Source: DASYPQ01 sp046155895
GTDB lineage: Bacteria > Planctomycetota > UBA1135 > GCA-002686595
DNA: 64,000 bases
NCBI GenBank assembly: GCA_046155895.1
Contig: JBJXFB010000178.1
Coordinates: 1-64,000, forward strand
Reading direction: 5' to 3'
The translations under genes and the position numbers were made by a program. Positions 1 through 7,839 of the stretch are shown in pieces. The stretch's first letter is position 1. Every line of letters begins with the position of its first letter. The notes under the pieces are model-generated. The model was not told where the DNA came from, made no database searches, and worked only from the letters and a program-made list of their open reading frames with translations.

Positions 1-159
1 CGGCCGCACCTCGTCCATGTCTCAGCAACCCGCAGCAAACCCTCGATCTGACGAGCCGGATGCGTGAGTCGCGCAAGTCCGGATCTGTGGGAGGCCGGTG
101 GGGGAAACCTCACCGGCCCACCCGGCGCCCCCGGCTCGTCGGGGGAAAGTCGCGGGAAC
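1..159. other. Left-edge stretch without a supported gene
   Basis: I see no credible coding region here. The only structure is a perfect 8-bp inverted repeat (GGCCGGTG at 93-100, CACCGGCC at 111-118). It lies just beyond the 3' end of tRNA-Ala as that gene is transcribed, so it could help end or process the tRNA transcript. There is no T-tract, so this is only a possibility. Confidence 0.4.
93..118 (-). terminator. Possible hairpin downstream of tRNA-Ala
   Basis: An 8-bp perfect stem with a 10-nt loop sits 42 nt past the 3' end of tRNA-Ala. No run of T follows on either strand, so it may be an RNA-processing hairpin or nothing at all. Confidence 0.25.
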
Positions 160-235
160 TGGTGGAGGATAGGGGGATCGAACCCCTGACCTCTACAATG
201 CCATTGTAGCGCTCTACCAACTGAGCTAATCCCCC
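160..235 (-). tRNA. tRNA-Ala (anticodon GGC)
   Basis: On the minus strand the sequence folds into a 76-nt cloverleaf. The acceptor GGGGGAT pairs with ATCCTCC and contains a G3:U70 wobble pair, the classic alanine identity element. The D arm is AGCTC/GAGC-like, the anticodon stem CTACA/TGTAG encloses a 7-nt loop with GGC at 34-36, and the T arm carries GGTTCGATCC. The discriminator base is A and the CCA end is encoded in the DNA (positions 162-160). A good minus-strand promoter lies just upstream at 250-278. Confidence 0.95.
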
Positions 236-249
236 ACGGAGGGCCGGAG

Positions 250-278
250 AGGATGCCGGGCGCGTGCGCGCGCGTCAA
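250..278 (-). promoter_or_regulatory. Promoter of tRNA-Ala
   Basis: On the minus strand TTGACG (278-273) is followed after exactly 17 nt by CATCCT (255-250). The predicted start of transcription is near 243, about 8 nt before the tRNA. The -35 box matches consensus at 5 of 6 positions. The -10 is weaker but resembles the TATCCT and TACACT boxes seen elsewhere in the window. Confidence 0.6.
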
Positions 279-314
279 CCGCCCTCGACGTTCGCCTGGG
301 GCGAAGTGCGCGCG

Positions 315-320
315 TATCCT
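315..320 (+). promoter_or_regulatory. Candidate -10 box for leuS
   Basis: TATCCT lies 32 nt before the leuS start. The -35 region (TTCGCC about 18 nt upstream) is poor. The assignment rests on resemblance to the other -10-like hexamers in this window. Confidence 0.3.
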
Positions 321-352
321 GTCGCGCCCCGGCTCCCCGGGGTCCCGCCGAC

Positions 353-2959
353 GTGAACGCCGACTCGAACGCTCGCAAGAATCCCTACGATCCGCGCGCG
401 ATCGAGACCAAATGGCAGGAGCGCTGGGAATCCCAGGGCACCTTCCGCGCGAAAGGACCCGGCGATCCCGGCTTCGATCCCGCCCAGCCGAAGTTCTACG
501 TCCTCGACATGTTCCCGTACCCCTCGGGGTCGGGGCTGCACGTCGGACACGCGGTCGGCTACATCGGCACCGACATCGTCGCGCGGCGCAAGCGCATGGA
601 GGGCCTGAACGTCCTCCATCCGATGGGGTGGGACGCCTTCGGGCTGCCCGCGGAGCAGTACGCGATCCAGACGGGGAAGCACCCGCGGCAGACGACCGCG
701 GAGAACACGAAGAACTTCCGCCGCCAGCTCAAGCTCCTCGGCCTCTCCTACGACTGGTCGCGCGAGATCGACACGAGCGACCCGCGCTACTACCGCTGGA
801 CGCAGTGGATCTTCTTGAAGCTCTTCGAGCGCGGGCTGGCGTACCAGGCCGAAGTCCCCGTGTGGTGGTGCGAGGAGCTCAAGACCGTCCTCGCCAACGA
901 GGAGGTCATCAACGGGCGCTCCGAGCGCGGCAACCACCCCTGCGTCCGGCGTCCGCTCAAACAGTGGATGCTCAAGATCACGGCCTACGCCGAGCGCCTC
1001 CTCGCCGACCTCGACCTCCTCGACTGGCCCGAGTCGATCAAGACGCAGCAGCGCGAGTGGATCGGACGCTCGCAGGGCGCGGAGATCCGCTTCGAGCTCG
1101 ACGGGATCCCGAACGAGCCGCTCGTGGTGTTCACGACGCGCCCGGACACGATCTGGGGCGCGACCTTCATGGTCGTGGCGCCCGAGCACCCGCTCGTCCG
1201 ACGTCTGACGACGCCCGAGCGCCGCGCGGACGTCGACGCCTACCTCGCCCGGGCCTCGGCCAAGTCGGAGCTCGAGCGCACCGACCTGGCCAAGGACAAG
1301 ACCGGCGTCTTCACCGGCAGCTACGCCTGGAATCCCGTGTTCGACCGCCAGGATCCGCGCGCGCGGATCCCCGTGTGGATCGGCGACTACGTGCTCGCGA
1401 CCTACGGCACGGGCGCGCTGATGGCGGTGCCGGGGCAGGACACGCGCGACTGGGACTTCGCCAAGCAGTACGACCTCCCGATCGTCCGCACGGTCGAGCC
1501 GCCTCCCGACTGGAAGGACGGGCCCTTCCTCGGCGAGGGCCGCGCGATCCACAGCGGCTGGCTGGACGGCCTCGGCGTCGCCGAAGCGAAGAAGAAGACG
1601 ATCGCCTGGCTGGAGGAGCACGGCCGCGGCACGGCCAAGGTCACGTACAAGCTGCGCGACTGGCTCTTCAGCCGCCAGCGCTACTGGGGCGAGCCCTTCC
1701 CGCTGCTGCACCTCGAGGACGGGCGCGTCGTTCCGCTGCCCGAGGACGCGCTGCCCGTCGAGCTGCCCGCGATGGACGACTTCAAGCCCTCCGCGGACGG
1801 ATCCGCCCCGCTCGCGCGCGCGCAGGCCTGGGTCGCGACGCGCGATCCGAGGACCGGCCAGCCCGCCCGCCGCGACACGGACACGATGCCGGGCTGGGCC
1901 GGCTCGTGCTGGTACTGGCTGCGCTTCATGGATCCGCGCAACGACCGCGCGCCCTTCTCGGTGCAGGCCGAGCGCTACTTCGGTCCCGTCGACCTCTACG
2001 TCGGCGGCGCGGCGCACGCGGTCATGCACCTCCTGTACGCGCGCTTCTGGCACAAGGTCCTCTACGACGCCGGCATCGTGTCGACGAAGGAGCCGTTCCA
2101 GCGCCTCTTCAACCAGGGGCTCGTCGAGGCTTTCGCCTACGAGGACGCCACCGGACGCCTCGTTCCGACGGCCGAGGTCGAAGCGCGCGGCGCCGCCTTC
2201 GTGCGCAAGTCGGACGGCGCGCCCGTCCAGCAGATCGTCACGAAGATGGCCAAGTCCCTCGGCAACGTCGTCAACCCCGACGACATCGCCGCGGAGTACG
2301 GCGTCGACACGCTGCGCCTCTACGAGATGTTCATGGGGCCGCTGGCCGACAGCAAGCCCTGGAACCCGCGCGACATCCCGGGCTGCCGGCGCTTCGTCGA
2401 GCGCGTATGGCGGCTCTTCGTCGAACCCGATTCGGACGCGCGGATCCGTCCCGCCTTCGCGCGCGGGGGCCCGGCGCCGGCCATCGAAGGGGAGACGCTG
2501 GCCCTGGAGCGCTCGCTCGCGCGGGCGCTGTCCCTCGTCGACGGTTCCTTCAAGCACCTGAACTTCAACACCGCGATCGCGGGCCTGATGACGTTCCTGA
2601 ACGACGCGACGAAGGCTCCCTCCGCCGTCTCGCGCGACCAGGCCTCGCGCTTCCTCCGCGCGCTCGCTCCCTTCGCGCCGCACATGGCCGAGGAGCTCTG
2701 GGAACGCATGGGGGAGCCCGGTTCGATCTCCCGTGCTCCCTGGCCGCTGCCCGACCCCCGCTGGCTCGTCGAGGACGAGGTCGAGATCGGCGTCCAGGTG
2801 CTCGGGAAGTTCCGCGGGAACGCCAAGGTCGCCAAGGACGCCGACCGGCAGGCCCACGAGTCTGCGGCGCGGGAGGCCGTCGCCAAGCACCTCGAGGGCC
2901 GGGAGGTCGTGAAGACCGTCGTCGTCCCCGGCAAGCTCGTCAACTTCGTCGTCAAGTAG
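353..2959 (+). CDS. leuS: Leucine--tRNA ligase
   Basis: This class I aminoacyl-tRNA synthetase charges tRNA-Leu with leucine in the cytoplasm. The 868-aa length is normal for bacterial LeuRS. Visible landmarks are the HIGH-type motif HVGH at residues 63-66 inside MFPYPSGSGLHVGH, the Thr-rich editing site TTRPDTIWG around residues 261-269 in the CP1 domain, and the KMSKS loop as KMAKS at about 631-635. An anticodon-binding region and a C-terminal end of the usual type (VPGKLVNFVVK) follow. The start is GTG; no ATG lies in frame before the conserved NPYDP..IE.KWQ..W block. The Shine-Dalgarno sequence is weak. It is the first gene after tRNA-Ala, transcribed divergently from it. Confidence 0.97.
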   Translation: MNADSNARKNPYDPRAIETKWQERWESQGTFRAKGPGDPGFDPAQPKFYVLDMFPYPSGSGLHVGHAVGYIGTDIVARRKRMEGLNVLHPMGWDAFGLPAEQYAIQTGKHPRQTTAENTKNFRRQLKLLGLSYDWSREIDTSDPRYYRWTQWIFLKLFERGLAYQAEVPVWWCEELKTVLANEEVINGRSERGNHPCVRRPLKQWMLKITAYAERLLADLDLLDWPESIKTQQREWIGRSQGAEIRFELDGIPNEPLVVFTTRPDTIWGATFMVVAPEHPLVRRLTTPERRADVDAYLARASAKSELERTDLAKDKTGVFTGSYAWNPVFDRQDPRARIPVWIGDYVLATYGTGALMAVPGQDTRDWDFAKQYDLPIVRTVEPPPDWKDGPFLGEGRAIHSGWLDGLGVAEAKKKTIAWLEEHGRGTAKVTYKLRDWLFSRQRYWGEPFPLLHLEDGRVVPLPEDALPVELPAMDDFKPSADGSAPLARAQAWVATRDPRTGQPARRDTDTMPGWAGSCWYWLRFMDPRNDRAPFSVQAERYFGPVDLYVGGAAHAVMHLLYARFWHKVLYDAGIVSTKEPFQRLFNQGLVEAFAYEDATGRLVPTAEVEARGAAFVRKSDGAPVQQIVTKMAKSLGNVVNPDDIAAEYGVDTLRLYEMFMGPLADSKPWNPRDIPGCRRFVERVWRLFVEPDSDARIRPAFARGGPAPAIEGETLALERSLARALSLVDGSFKHLNFNTAIAGLMTFLNDATKAPSAVSRDQASRFLRALAPFAPHMAEELWERMGEPGSISRAPWPLPDPRWLVEDEVEIGVQVLGKFRGNAKVAKDADRQAHESAAREAVAKHLEGREVVKTVVVPGKLVNFVVK

Positions 2960-3038
2960 CAAGTAGATGGAAATCCAGGCCGGGGGGGCCGCGTAGGCGG
3001 CGCCTTCGCCAGGTACCCAGTTCCTTCGAGGAGTCCTC

Positions 3039-3752
3039 ATGAAGCATCGCATCCTCCCCACGATCGCCCTCGCCTCCCCCCTCCTCCTCTTCGGCGCCTG
3101 CATCTTCGTCGTCGACGGCGACGGACACGTCCGCCACGGCCTCCACATCGACGACGACGAGGATTGGGGCCTGACCGAGGGCTCCGGGATCTCGAAGACC
3201 GAGTCCCGCACGGTCACGGACTTCCGCCGGATCGTCGTGGAGGGCAGCGCGGATCTCTCCGTGCGCGTGGGGGACGCGACCAGCGTCAACGTCACGGGCG
3301 ACGACAACATCATCTCGTACGTCACCACGGAGGTCCGCGACGGGAGCCTCGTCATCGGGATGAAGCGCGGGAGCTACTCCACGCGCGTCGACTTGACGAT
3401 CGCGGTCACGACGCCCGGCCTCGACGCCCTGTCGATCCAGGGGAGCTCCGACGCCGAGCTCTCCGGCATCACGGGCGAGAGCTTCTCGGCCCAGATCTTC
3501 GGCTCGGGCGACGTGCGCGCGAGCGGGAAGGTCGACCGCCTCGACGCGGCGATCTCCGGGTCGGGGGACTTGAGGCTCGACGGCCTCGAATCGCGCGAGG
3601 TGAAGGTCGGCATCTCCGGGAGCGGAGACGTCGAGGTGTGGGCGACCGAGATGCTCGTGGCATCCATCTCCGGCAGCGGGGACGTCCGCTACCGGGGCGA
3701 GCCGAAGGTCACGAAGTCGGTCGCGGGCTCGGGGAGCGTCGCGCCGCGCTGA
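3039..3752 (+). CDS. Head-GIN (DUF2807) domain lipoprotein
   Basis: This 237-aa predicted lipoprotein has the lipobox LFGAC with Cys at 21. The rest matches the putative auto-transporter adhesin / head-GIN fold (DUF2807): an acidic linker, then TDFRRIVVEGSADLSVRVG, followed by a beta-helix-like series of GSGD turns (GSGDVRASG, GSGDLRLDG, GSGDVEVWA, GSGDVRYRG). The family is common in Bacteroidota and Planctomycetota and its function is largely unknown. The start is well supported by GAGGAG 8 nt upstream of the ATG. It stands alone 79 nt after leuS and converges on the next gene with a 15-nt gap. Confidence 0.85.
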   Translation: MKHRILPTIALASPLLLFGACIFVVDGDGHVRHGLHIDDDEDWGLTEGSGISKTESRTVTDFRRIVVEGSADLSVRVGDATSVNVTGDDNIISYVTTEVRDGSLVIGMKRGSYSTRVDLTIAVTTPGLDALSIQGSSDAELSGITGESFSAQIFGSGDVRASGKVDRLDAAISGSGDLRLDGLESREVKVGISGSGDVEVWATEMLVASISGSGDVRYRGEPKVTKSVAGSGSVAPR

Positions 3753-3767
3753 GGTCCGCGAGCGGCC

Positions 3768-4586
3768 TCAGAAGCCCTTGACCTTCGCCGACTTCTTGTA
3801 GAGCCAGTCGGTGCCGAAGTAGCCGACGACCATCAATCCGAGGACGAGCATCCCGGGCTGGAAGGGATCCGGGAAGTTCAGTCCGACGAAGGCCTCGTGC
3901 ACGCTCAGCATGAGGAAGAGAAGCGGCACGGACATGAACGTGTTGTGCTTCGACCGCATGCCGGCGACGGCCACGTCGGCGGGGTCGGGAGCGGTGCCGC
4001 CCTTGATCGCGGTGATGATCCGACGTTGAGCCGGCCAGATCCGCATCCAGACGTTGGCGGCCATCGCCGTGCCGAGCATCGCTCCGGCGTGGATGTAGAC
4101 GGCGCGGTTGCTCGCCGCGAAGAACTCGGTCTGGCCCAGCACGAAGACGAACGCGAGCACCAGGAGGTACCAGACCCAGAGAGCGGCCATGGGCTTCTTG
4201 GCGAGAGCCTTGGCGATCGCGTCGTAGACCAGGAATGCGGCGACGACCAACCCGAGGGCGGCGAGAGCCGGCCCGCGCTCCGGCACTCCGGTCTTCGAGA
4301 AGTTGGGCTGGCGCAGGTAGAGAAGCGCCCACAGGAGCACTCCCGTGATGAAGGTCCAGGCGGCTCCCCAGCGGAAGAAGAAGAGCGCGCGGGGCATCAG
4401 CTCGGGGACGACCTTCTTCTTCGTGTCGGCGTCGTAGGTCTTGGCGAGCTCGGCGTTGACGAAGTTGAAGAAGTAGAGGAGGCCGATCCAGAGAACGCCG
4501 GCCACGATGTGGATCCAACGGAAGAGGAGGCTGGAAACGTCCTCCCCGACGTTCGGCATGGCGGGGAACATCATGGCTGCGATCAT
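3768..4586 (-). CDS. PuuD-like (urate oxidase N-terminal domain) membrane protein without a cytochrome c domain
   Basis: This polytopic membrane protein has about 272 aa. The block RWIHIVAGVLWIGLLYFFNF near the N-terminus, further helices with conserved His and Trp, and KHNTFMSVPLLFLMLS near the end resemble the Urate_ox_N (PuuD) membrane domain. Proteobacterial PuuD carries a C-terminal cytochrome c domain, which is absent here, so urate oxidation should not be assumed. I chose the ATG at 4586 because GAGGAC lies about 8 nt upstream; a TTG at 4646 would add 20 unlikely residues. It follows the cupredoxin-like lipoprotein gene by 56 nt and probably shares its transcript. A role in membrane haem or copper redox chemistry is an inference from that context. 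Confidence 0.72.
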   Translation of the reverse strand: MIAAMMFPAMPNVGEDVSSLLFRWIHIVAGVLWIGLLYFFNFVNAELAKTYDADTKKKVVPELMPRALFFFRWGAAWTFITGVLLWALLYLRQPNFSKTGVPERGPALAALGLVVAAFLVYDAIAKALAKKPMAALWVWYLLVLAFVFVLGQTEFFAASNRAVYIHAGAMLGTAMAANVWMRIWPAQRRIITAIKGGTAPDPADVAVAGMRSKHNTFMSVPLLFLMLSVHEAFVGLNFPDPFQPGMLVLGLMVVGYFGTDWLYKKSAKVKGF

Positions 4587-4642
4587 GGTCTCTGTCCTCG
4601 TTCGGGAATGAAGGGGAAGCGCTGCGACCGGATGGGCTGGGC

Positions 4643-5461
4643 TCAACGCCCGTCGAAGGTCAGCGCGACCTCCGCGCTCCCTCCGGCCGTCAGGGTGACC
4701 TTAGCGGTCCTTTTTCCGAATTTCTCGTGCCAGCCTTCCACGACGTAGTCGCCCGGCGGCACTCCCTGGAGGACGAAGGTCCCGTCCTCGCCGCTGACGG
4801 CGAACCAGGGGTGCTCGACGACGCAGACGAAGGCCCTCATCCAAGGGTGGAGGTTGCACTCGAAGGCGACCCCGAGCTCCTTCTTCTTCGGGCGCCACTC
4901 GATCGGCTGGCCGTTCGGGGGCTGCACGGGATTCATGGCGTCGTTCGAGCGGGAGCGGATGTTGACGTTGTGCGTCGTCATCGCGTCGGAGTTGTTGATG
5001 AGGAGAGTCTCCCCCGCGCGCATGCCCAGGACGTGCGGCACGTACAGGCAGCCCCGCTGGTCCATCATGCGGCTCTCCGTGCCGGCGGGCGGGAGATCCC
5101 AGCCCTCGAGGCCGTCCTTGATCCACAAGAAGACGTTGGCGAGCTTGCCGTCGTTCACGATCGCGGCCTCCTCGAAGACCGGAGTCGGGTGGTCGGGGCA
5201 TCCACCGGTGCCGCCGATCGCGAGTGGACGGCGCTCGGGTGGCTTGCCGTCGAAACGGACGACGCCGCTGATCGTGCCCGTCTGCGAGGGATCGATGGCG
5301 CCGCGCGGTCCGGCGGGCTGCTTGGGGCGAGGGGCGTCGGACTCGGGCTTCGCGGGCGATACCTGGCTCGGAGATGCCATGCCCTGCGTCCCGGAGTCCG
5401 AAGATCCTCCGCACGAGGACAAGAGAGCCGTGACGACGAGGAGTGCGCCGATCCTTCGCAT
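4643..5461 (-). CDS. Cupredoxin-like lipoprotein with carboxypeptidase regulatory-like domain
   Basis: This 272-aa predicted lipoprotein has the lipobox LLSSC (Cys 17) and a Pro/Ser-rich linker of about 35 residues. The middle (about 60-215) has a cupredoxin-like layout: SGVVRFDG at the start, LLINNSDAMTTHNVN, and ECNLHPWM, a Cys-x2-His-x2-Met cluster like a type 1 copper site. The C-terminus (GTFVLQGVPPGDYVVEGWHE) is a carboxypeptidase-regulatory-like beta-sandwich. Proteins of this build are common in Planctomycetota near respiratory genes. Copper binding is inferred from the His/Cys/Met spacing. It heads a two-gene operon with the PuuD-like gene and is divergent from tRNA-Arg across a short promoter region. 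Confidence 0.75.
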   Translation of the reverse strand: MRRIGALLVVTALLSSCGGSSDSGTQGMASPSQVSPAKPESDAPRPKQPAGPRGAIDPSQTGTISGVVRFDGKPPERRPLAIGGTGGCPDHPTPVFEEAAIVNDGKLANVFLWIKDGLEGWDLPPAGTESRMMDQRGCLYVPHVLGMRAGETLLINNSDAMTTHNVNIRSRSNDAMNPVQPPNGQPIEWRPKKKELGVAFECNLHPWMRAFVCVVEHPWFAVSGEDGTFVLQGVPPGDYVVEGWHEKFGKRTAKVTLTAGGSAEVALTFDGR

Positions 5462-5490
5462 GCCGAGAAGCTAGACGCCGGCGGGCGAGA

Positions 5491-5518
5491 TTGACAGGTG
5501 GAGTGTCCACCCTACGCT
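5491..5518 (+). promoter_or_regulatory. Promoter of tRNA-Arg with a dyad in the spacer
   Basis: A perfect -35 TTGACA (5491-5496) and a -10-like TACGCT (5513-5518) are separated by 16 nt, placing transcription start about 9 nt before the tRNA. The spacer contains the inverted repeat GGTGGA-GTG-TCCACC (5497-5511), which is operator-like. Confidence 0.6.
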
Positions 5519-5533
5519 GTCCGCCCTGCATCG

Positions 5534-5610
5534 GCGCCCGTAGCTCAATTGGATAGAGTATCGGTCTTCGGAACCGAGGGTTGTGGGTTCGAGTCCCCCC
5601 GGGCGCGCCA
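5534..5610 (+). tRNA. tRNA-Arg (anticodon TCG)
   Basis: A 77-nt cloverleaf. The acceptor GCGCCCG pairs perfectly with CGGGCGC. The anticodon stem TCGGT/ACCGA encloses CTTCGGA, giving anticodon TCG. The T arm contains GGGTTCGAGTCCC. The discriminator is G and the CCA end is encoded (5608-5610). It has a strong promoter upstream and faces the phosphodiesterase gene, whose stop codon lies 3 nt beyond the CCA. Confidence 0.95.
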
Positions 5611-5612
5611 GA

Positions 5613-6677
5613 TCAGCGCTGCGCGAAGACCGCCAGGTCCTGCTTGGCGTTGAGCGTCGAGCCCGGCACCGGCGGCAGCGCCAGCAACGCGAGCACGAGG
5701 TTGCCGGCGTCGCCGTTGCGGATCGGCGGCAATCCCACGGCGGACCGCGGCGGCTGCTTCAGGCCCGGATCCTTCCGGGTCGCCGCGTTGATCTCGTACA
5801 GCTCGCGCGGAGGCTCCGAGTCTCCCGTCCACACCAGGAACGGGATGATGTAGTCGACCCACATCGTCGGATCGGTGTGGCTCTGGAAGGGCGCGCCGCC
5901 GCCGTGGTCGGAGGTCAGCACGACCACCGTGCTCCCGCGCAGGCTCTTCTCGGCTTCGATCCCGTTCAGGATGCGGCGGAGCTCGCGTTCGACTTCTCCG
6001 ACGGCCTGCATGTACTCCGAGCCCGGAGTGAGGTCCCAACCGTGTTCGTGCCCGACCAGATCGGTCACCGCGAAGTGCGCAAAGACTAGGCTTCCCGGCG
6101 AGCCGGTTCCGTCCTTGCGCTTCAACGCCCGCAGAACGGCGTCGGCGATCTCTTCGCTCTCCTCGAACGCGCCGTACTCATCGATCTTGTCGCGTCCCTG
6201 GTCCGCGCCTGCGCGGTCGGGCGCGCCGTGCTCGCCGTCCCAGGACACGTCGTAGAGGGAGAACTTCGACTTCCCGACGTACATCGCCGTGCGCCAGCCC
6301 CGGTCGTGCGCGACGTCGAACATCCCGCAGATGTACTCGCCCTTCTTCGAGTGCAGGGTCGCGCCGGGAGGCGGGTCTTCGTTGTCCACCCAGCCGTGGC
6401 CGCGGCCGCCGTAGGTGAATCGGCCCGTGAACATCGCCGTGTGGTTGGGGAGCGTCACCGTGAACTCGGGATCCGTCCTGGCGTTGAGCGTCGAAGCCCC
6501 CTGCATCATGCGCGTGAAGGCCGGCAGCTCCCCGGCCGGCACGGCGATCAGCGCATCGCTCCGCAGGCCGTCGACGCTCACGAGGACCGCGTTGCGGAAG
6601 ACTCGCGGCGGGCTCGAATCCTGCCCCGGCGCGGCAAGCTGCGAAACGCAGGCGAGGTAAGCGAGGACTTGTCTCAT
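5613..6677 (-). CDS. Exported alkaline-phosphatase-superfamily phosphodiesterase
   Basis: This 354-aa protein has an N-terminal Sec signal-like segment and belongs to the type I phosphodiesterase / nucleotide pyrophosphatase branch of the alkaline phosphatase superfamily. Visible metal and catalytic elements are VLVSVDGLRSDAL (Asp 36), the nucleophile region TLPNHTAMFTGRF (around 75-87), FAHFAVTDLVGHEHGWD, and LTSDHGGGAPFQSH with the Asp-His pair. The substrate cannot be told from sequence; extracellular phosphodiester or nucleotide cleavage is the family expectation. It starts 7 nt after the FecCD-type permease gene, so the two are likely co-transcribed. The substrate of one may be the product of the other, but that is inference. 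Confidence 0.85.
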   Translation of the reverse strand: MRQVLAYLACVSQLAAPGQDSSPPRVFRNAVLVSVDGLRSDALIAVPAGELPAFTRMMQGASTLNARTDPEFTVTLPNHTAMFTGRFTYGGRGHGWVDNEDPPPGATLHSKKGEYICGMFDVAHDRGWRTAMYVGKSKFSLYDVSWDGEHGAPDRAGADQGRDKIDEYGAFEESEEIADAVLRALKRKDGTGSPGSLVFAHFAVTDLVGHEHGWDLTPGSEYMQAVGEVERELRRILNGIEAEKSLRGSTVVVLTSDHGGGAPFQSHTDPTMWVDYIIPFLVWTGDSEPPRELYEINAATRKDPGLKQPPRSAVGLPPIRNGDAGNLVLALLALPPVPGSTLNAKQDLAVFAQR

Positions 6678-6684
6678 GGGGGGA

Positions 6685-7797
6685 TCACCACATCCCGACG
6701 GCGTGGCGTCGGCGCCAGATCAGGTACACGAAGAAAGGACCGCCGACGAGCGACATCACGACGCCGGGTTGCAGCGCCAGATCGCGCAGGCAGAGCATCT
6801 GGAAGAGATCCGCGCCGACGAGGAACGAGCCTCCCGCGAGCGCCGAGAGGGGCAGCAGGCTCTTGTGGCTCGTCCCCGACAGCCCGCGGACGACATGGGG
6901 AACGACGAGACCGACGAACGCGATCTCGCCCGCCACGGCGACCGCCGCCGCAGCCGCGAGCGAGGCCGCGACGAGCGCGAGCCAGCGCACCCGAGAGGTA
7001 TCGACGCCGAGCGCCTCGGCGTCCTCGAGCCCCGCCTGCATCAGGTCGAGCTCCCAGGCGAGGAAGGGAATCGCCGCGAGCGTGAGCAGGAGCGCCGTCC
7101 AGACCGTCCCCGCATGCCAGGCGAGCCGCCCGTCGAGCGTCCCGAAGGTCCAGGAGAGGATGCTGCGCGAGACCTGCCAGTCTCCCAGCACGAGGGACTG
7201 GAGGAGCTGCAGCAGGCCGCCGAGGAACGTGTTCACGGCGATGCCGAGCAGGAGCAGCGCCGGGATGGAGACGCGGCCGCGGGAGGACCCGAGCGCCCAT
7301 ACCAGCGCCCCCGTCGCGAGCGCGCCGACGAAGGCGAAGCCGGGGATCGCGATGAGGCTGTAGGCTCCCGGGTCCCCCTGCACGACGAGATTCGGCCCGT
7401 AACCCCCGAAGAGCAGGACCGCACAGGCCGCGCCGAGGCTCGCGCCGCTCGAGATCCCGAGGATCCCCGGGCTCGCCAGATCGTTCCGGAAGAGACCTTG
7501 GAGCAGCGCGCCCGAGTAGGAGAGGGCCGCCCCGACTCCGGCCGCCGTCAGCGCGCGCCACAGACGCAGCGAAACGATGGCCTGCAGTCCGGGATCTCGA
7601 AGCGGATCGCCGAGGTGGAGCGCCGCCAGCACGCCGGAGAAAGCCGTTCCGAAGTCAGGAACCGCTCGCGGCCCTCCGAATCGCACGAAGACGACGACGA
7701 GCAGCGCGAGCAGGCCGAGGAGGCAGAGACCCGTGGCGCGCGGCGATCGGGAGCGCCTCACGGCGAGGAGGATGGACGGCGACTCCGGGGCTGTCAA
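6685..7797 (-). CDS. FecCD-family ABC transporter permease (metal-chelate/cobalamin type)
   Basis: This 370-aa inner-membrane permease of the BtuC/FhuB/FecCD family has about ten transmembrane helices. It has the typical N-terminal LRLWRALTAAGVGAALSYSG and the coupling-helix signature GEIAFVGLVVPHVVR around residue 275-290. The C-terminal helix (GVVMSLVGGPFFVYLI) is also standard. It would work with a periplasmic binding protein and an ATPase, but neither is adjacent in this window. The TTG start at 7797 is uncertain; an in-frame GTG lies at 7761. It is divergent from nnrE across about 42 nt. Confidence 0.88.
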   Translation of the reverse strand: MTAPESPSILLAVRRSRSPRATGLCLLGLLALLVVVFVRFGGPRAVPDFGTAFSGVLAALHLGDPLRDPGLQAIVSLRLWRALTAAGVGAALSYSGALLQGLFRNDLASPGILGISSGASLGAACAVLLFGGYGPNLVVQGDPGAYSLIAIPGFAFVGALATGALVWALGSSRGRVSIPALLLLGIAVNTFLGGLLQLLQSLVLGDWQVSRSILSWTFGTLDGRLAWHAGTVWTALLLTLAAIPFLAWELDLMQAGLEDAEALGVDTSRVRWLALVAASLAAAAAVAVAGEIAFVGLVVPHVVRGLSGTSHKSLLPLSALAGGSFLVGADLFQMLCLRDLALQPGVVMSLVGGPFFVYLIWRRRHAVGMW

Positions 7798-7825
7798 CCA
7801 AGGACGCGCTTCCCCCGGCGGCCGC

Positions 7826-7831
7826 TACCAT
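7826..7831 (+). promoter_or_regulatory. -10-like box for nnrE, near-leaderless spacing
   Basis: TACCAT ends 8 nt before the GTG start. No Shine-Dalgarno sequence is present between them. Confidence 0.35.
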
Positions 7832-7839
7832 CGTCAGCG

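Noticed and set aside
253..3355. Very long open frames in other frames and on the opposite strand over leuS
   Set aside because: They are Arg/Ala/Pro-rich with no motif and simply reflect high GC at third positions of leuS. The leuS frame has all family signatures.
3768..4586. Functional urate hydroxylase
   Set aside because: The cytochrome c domain needed by PuuD is missing and no purine-degradation gene is near.
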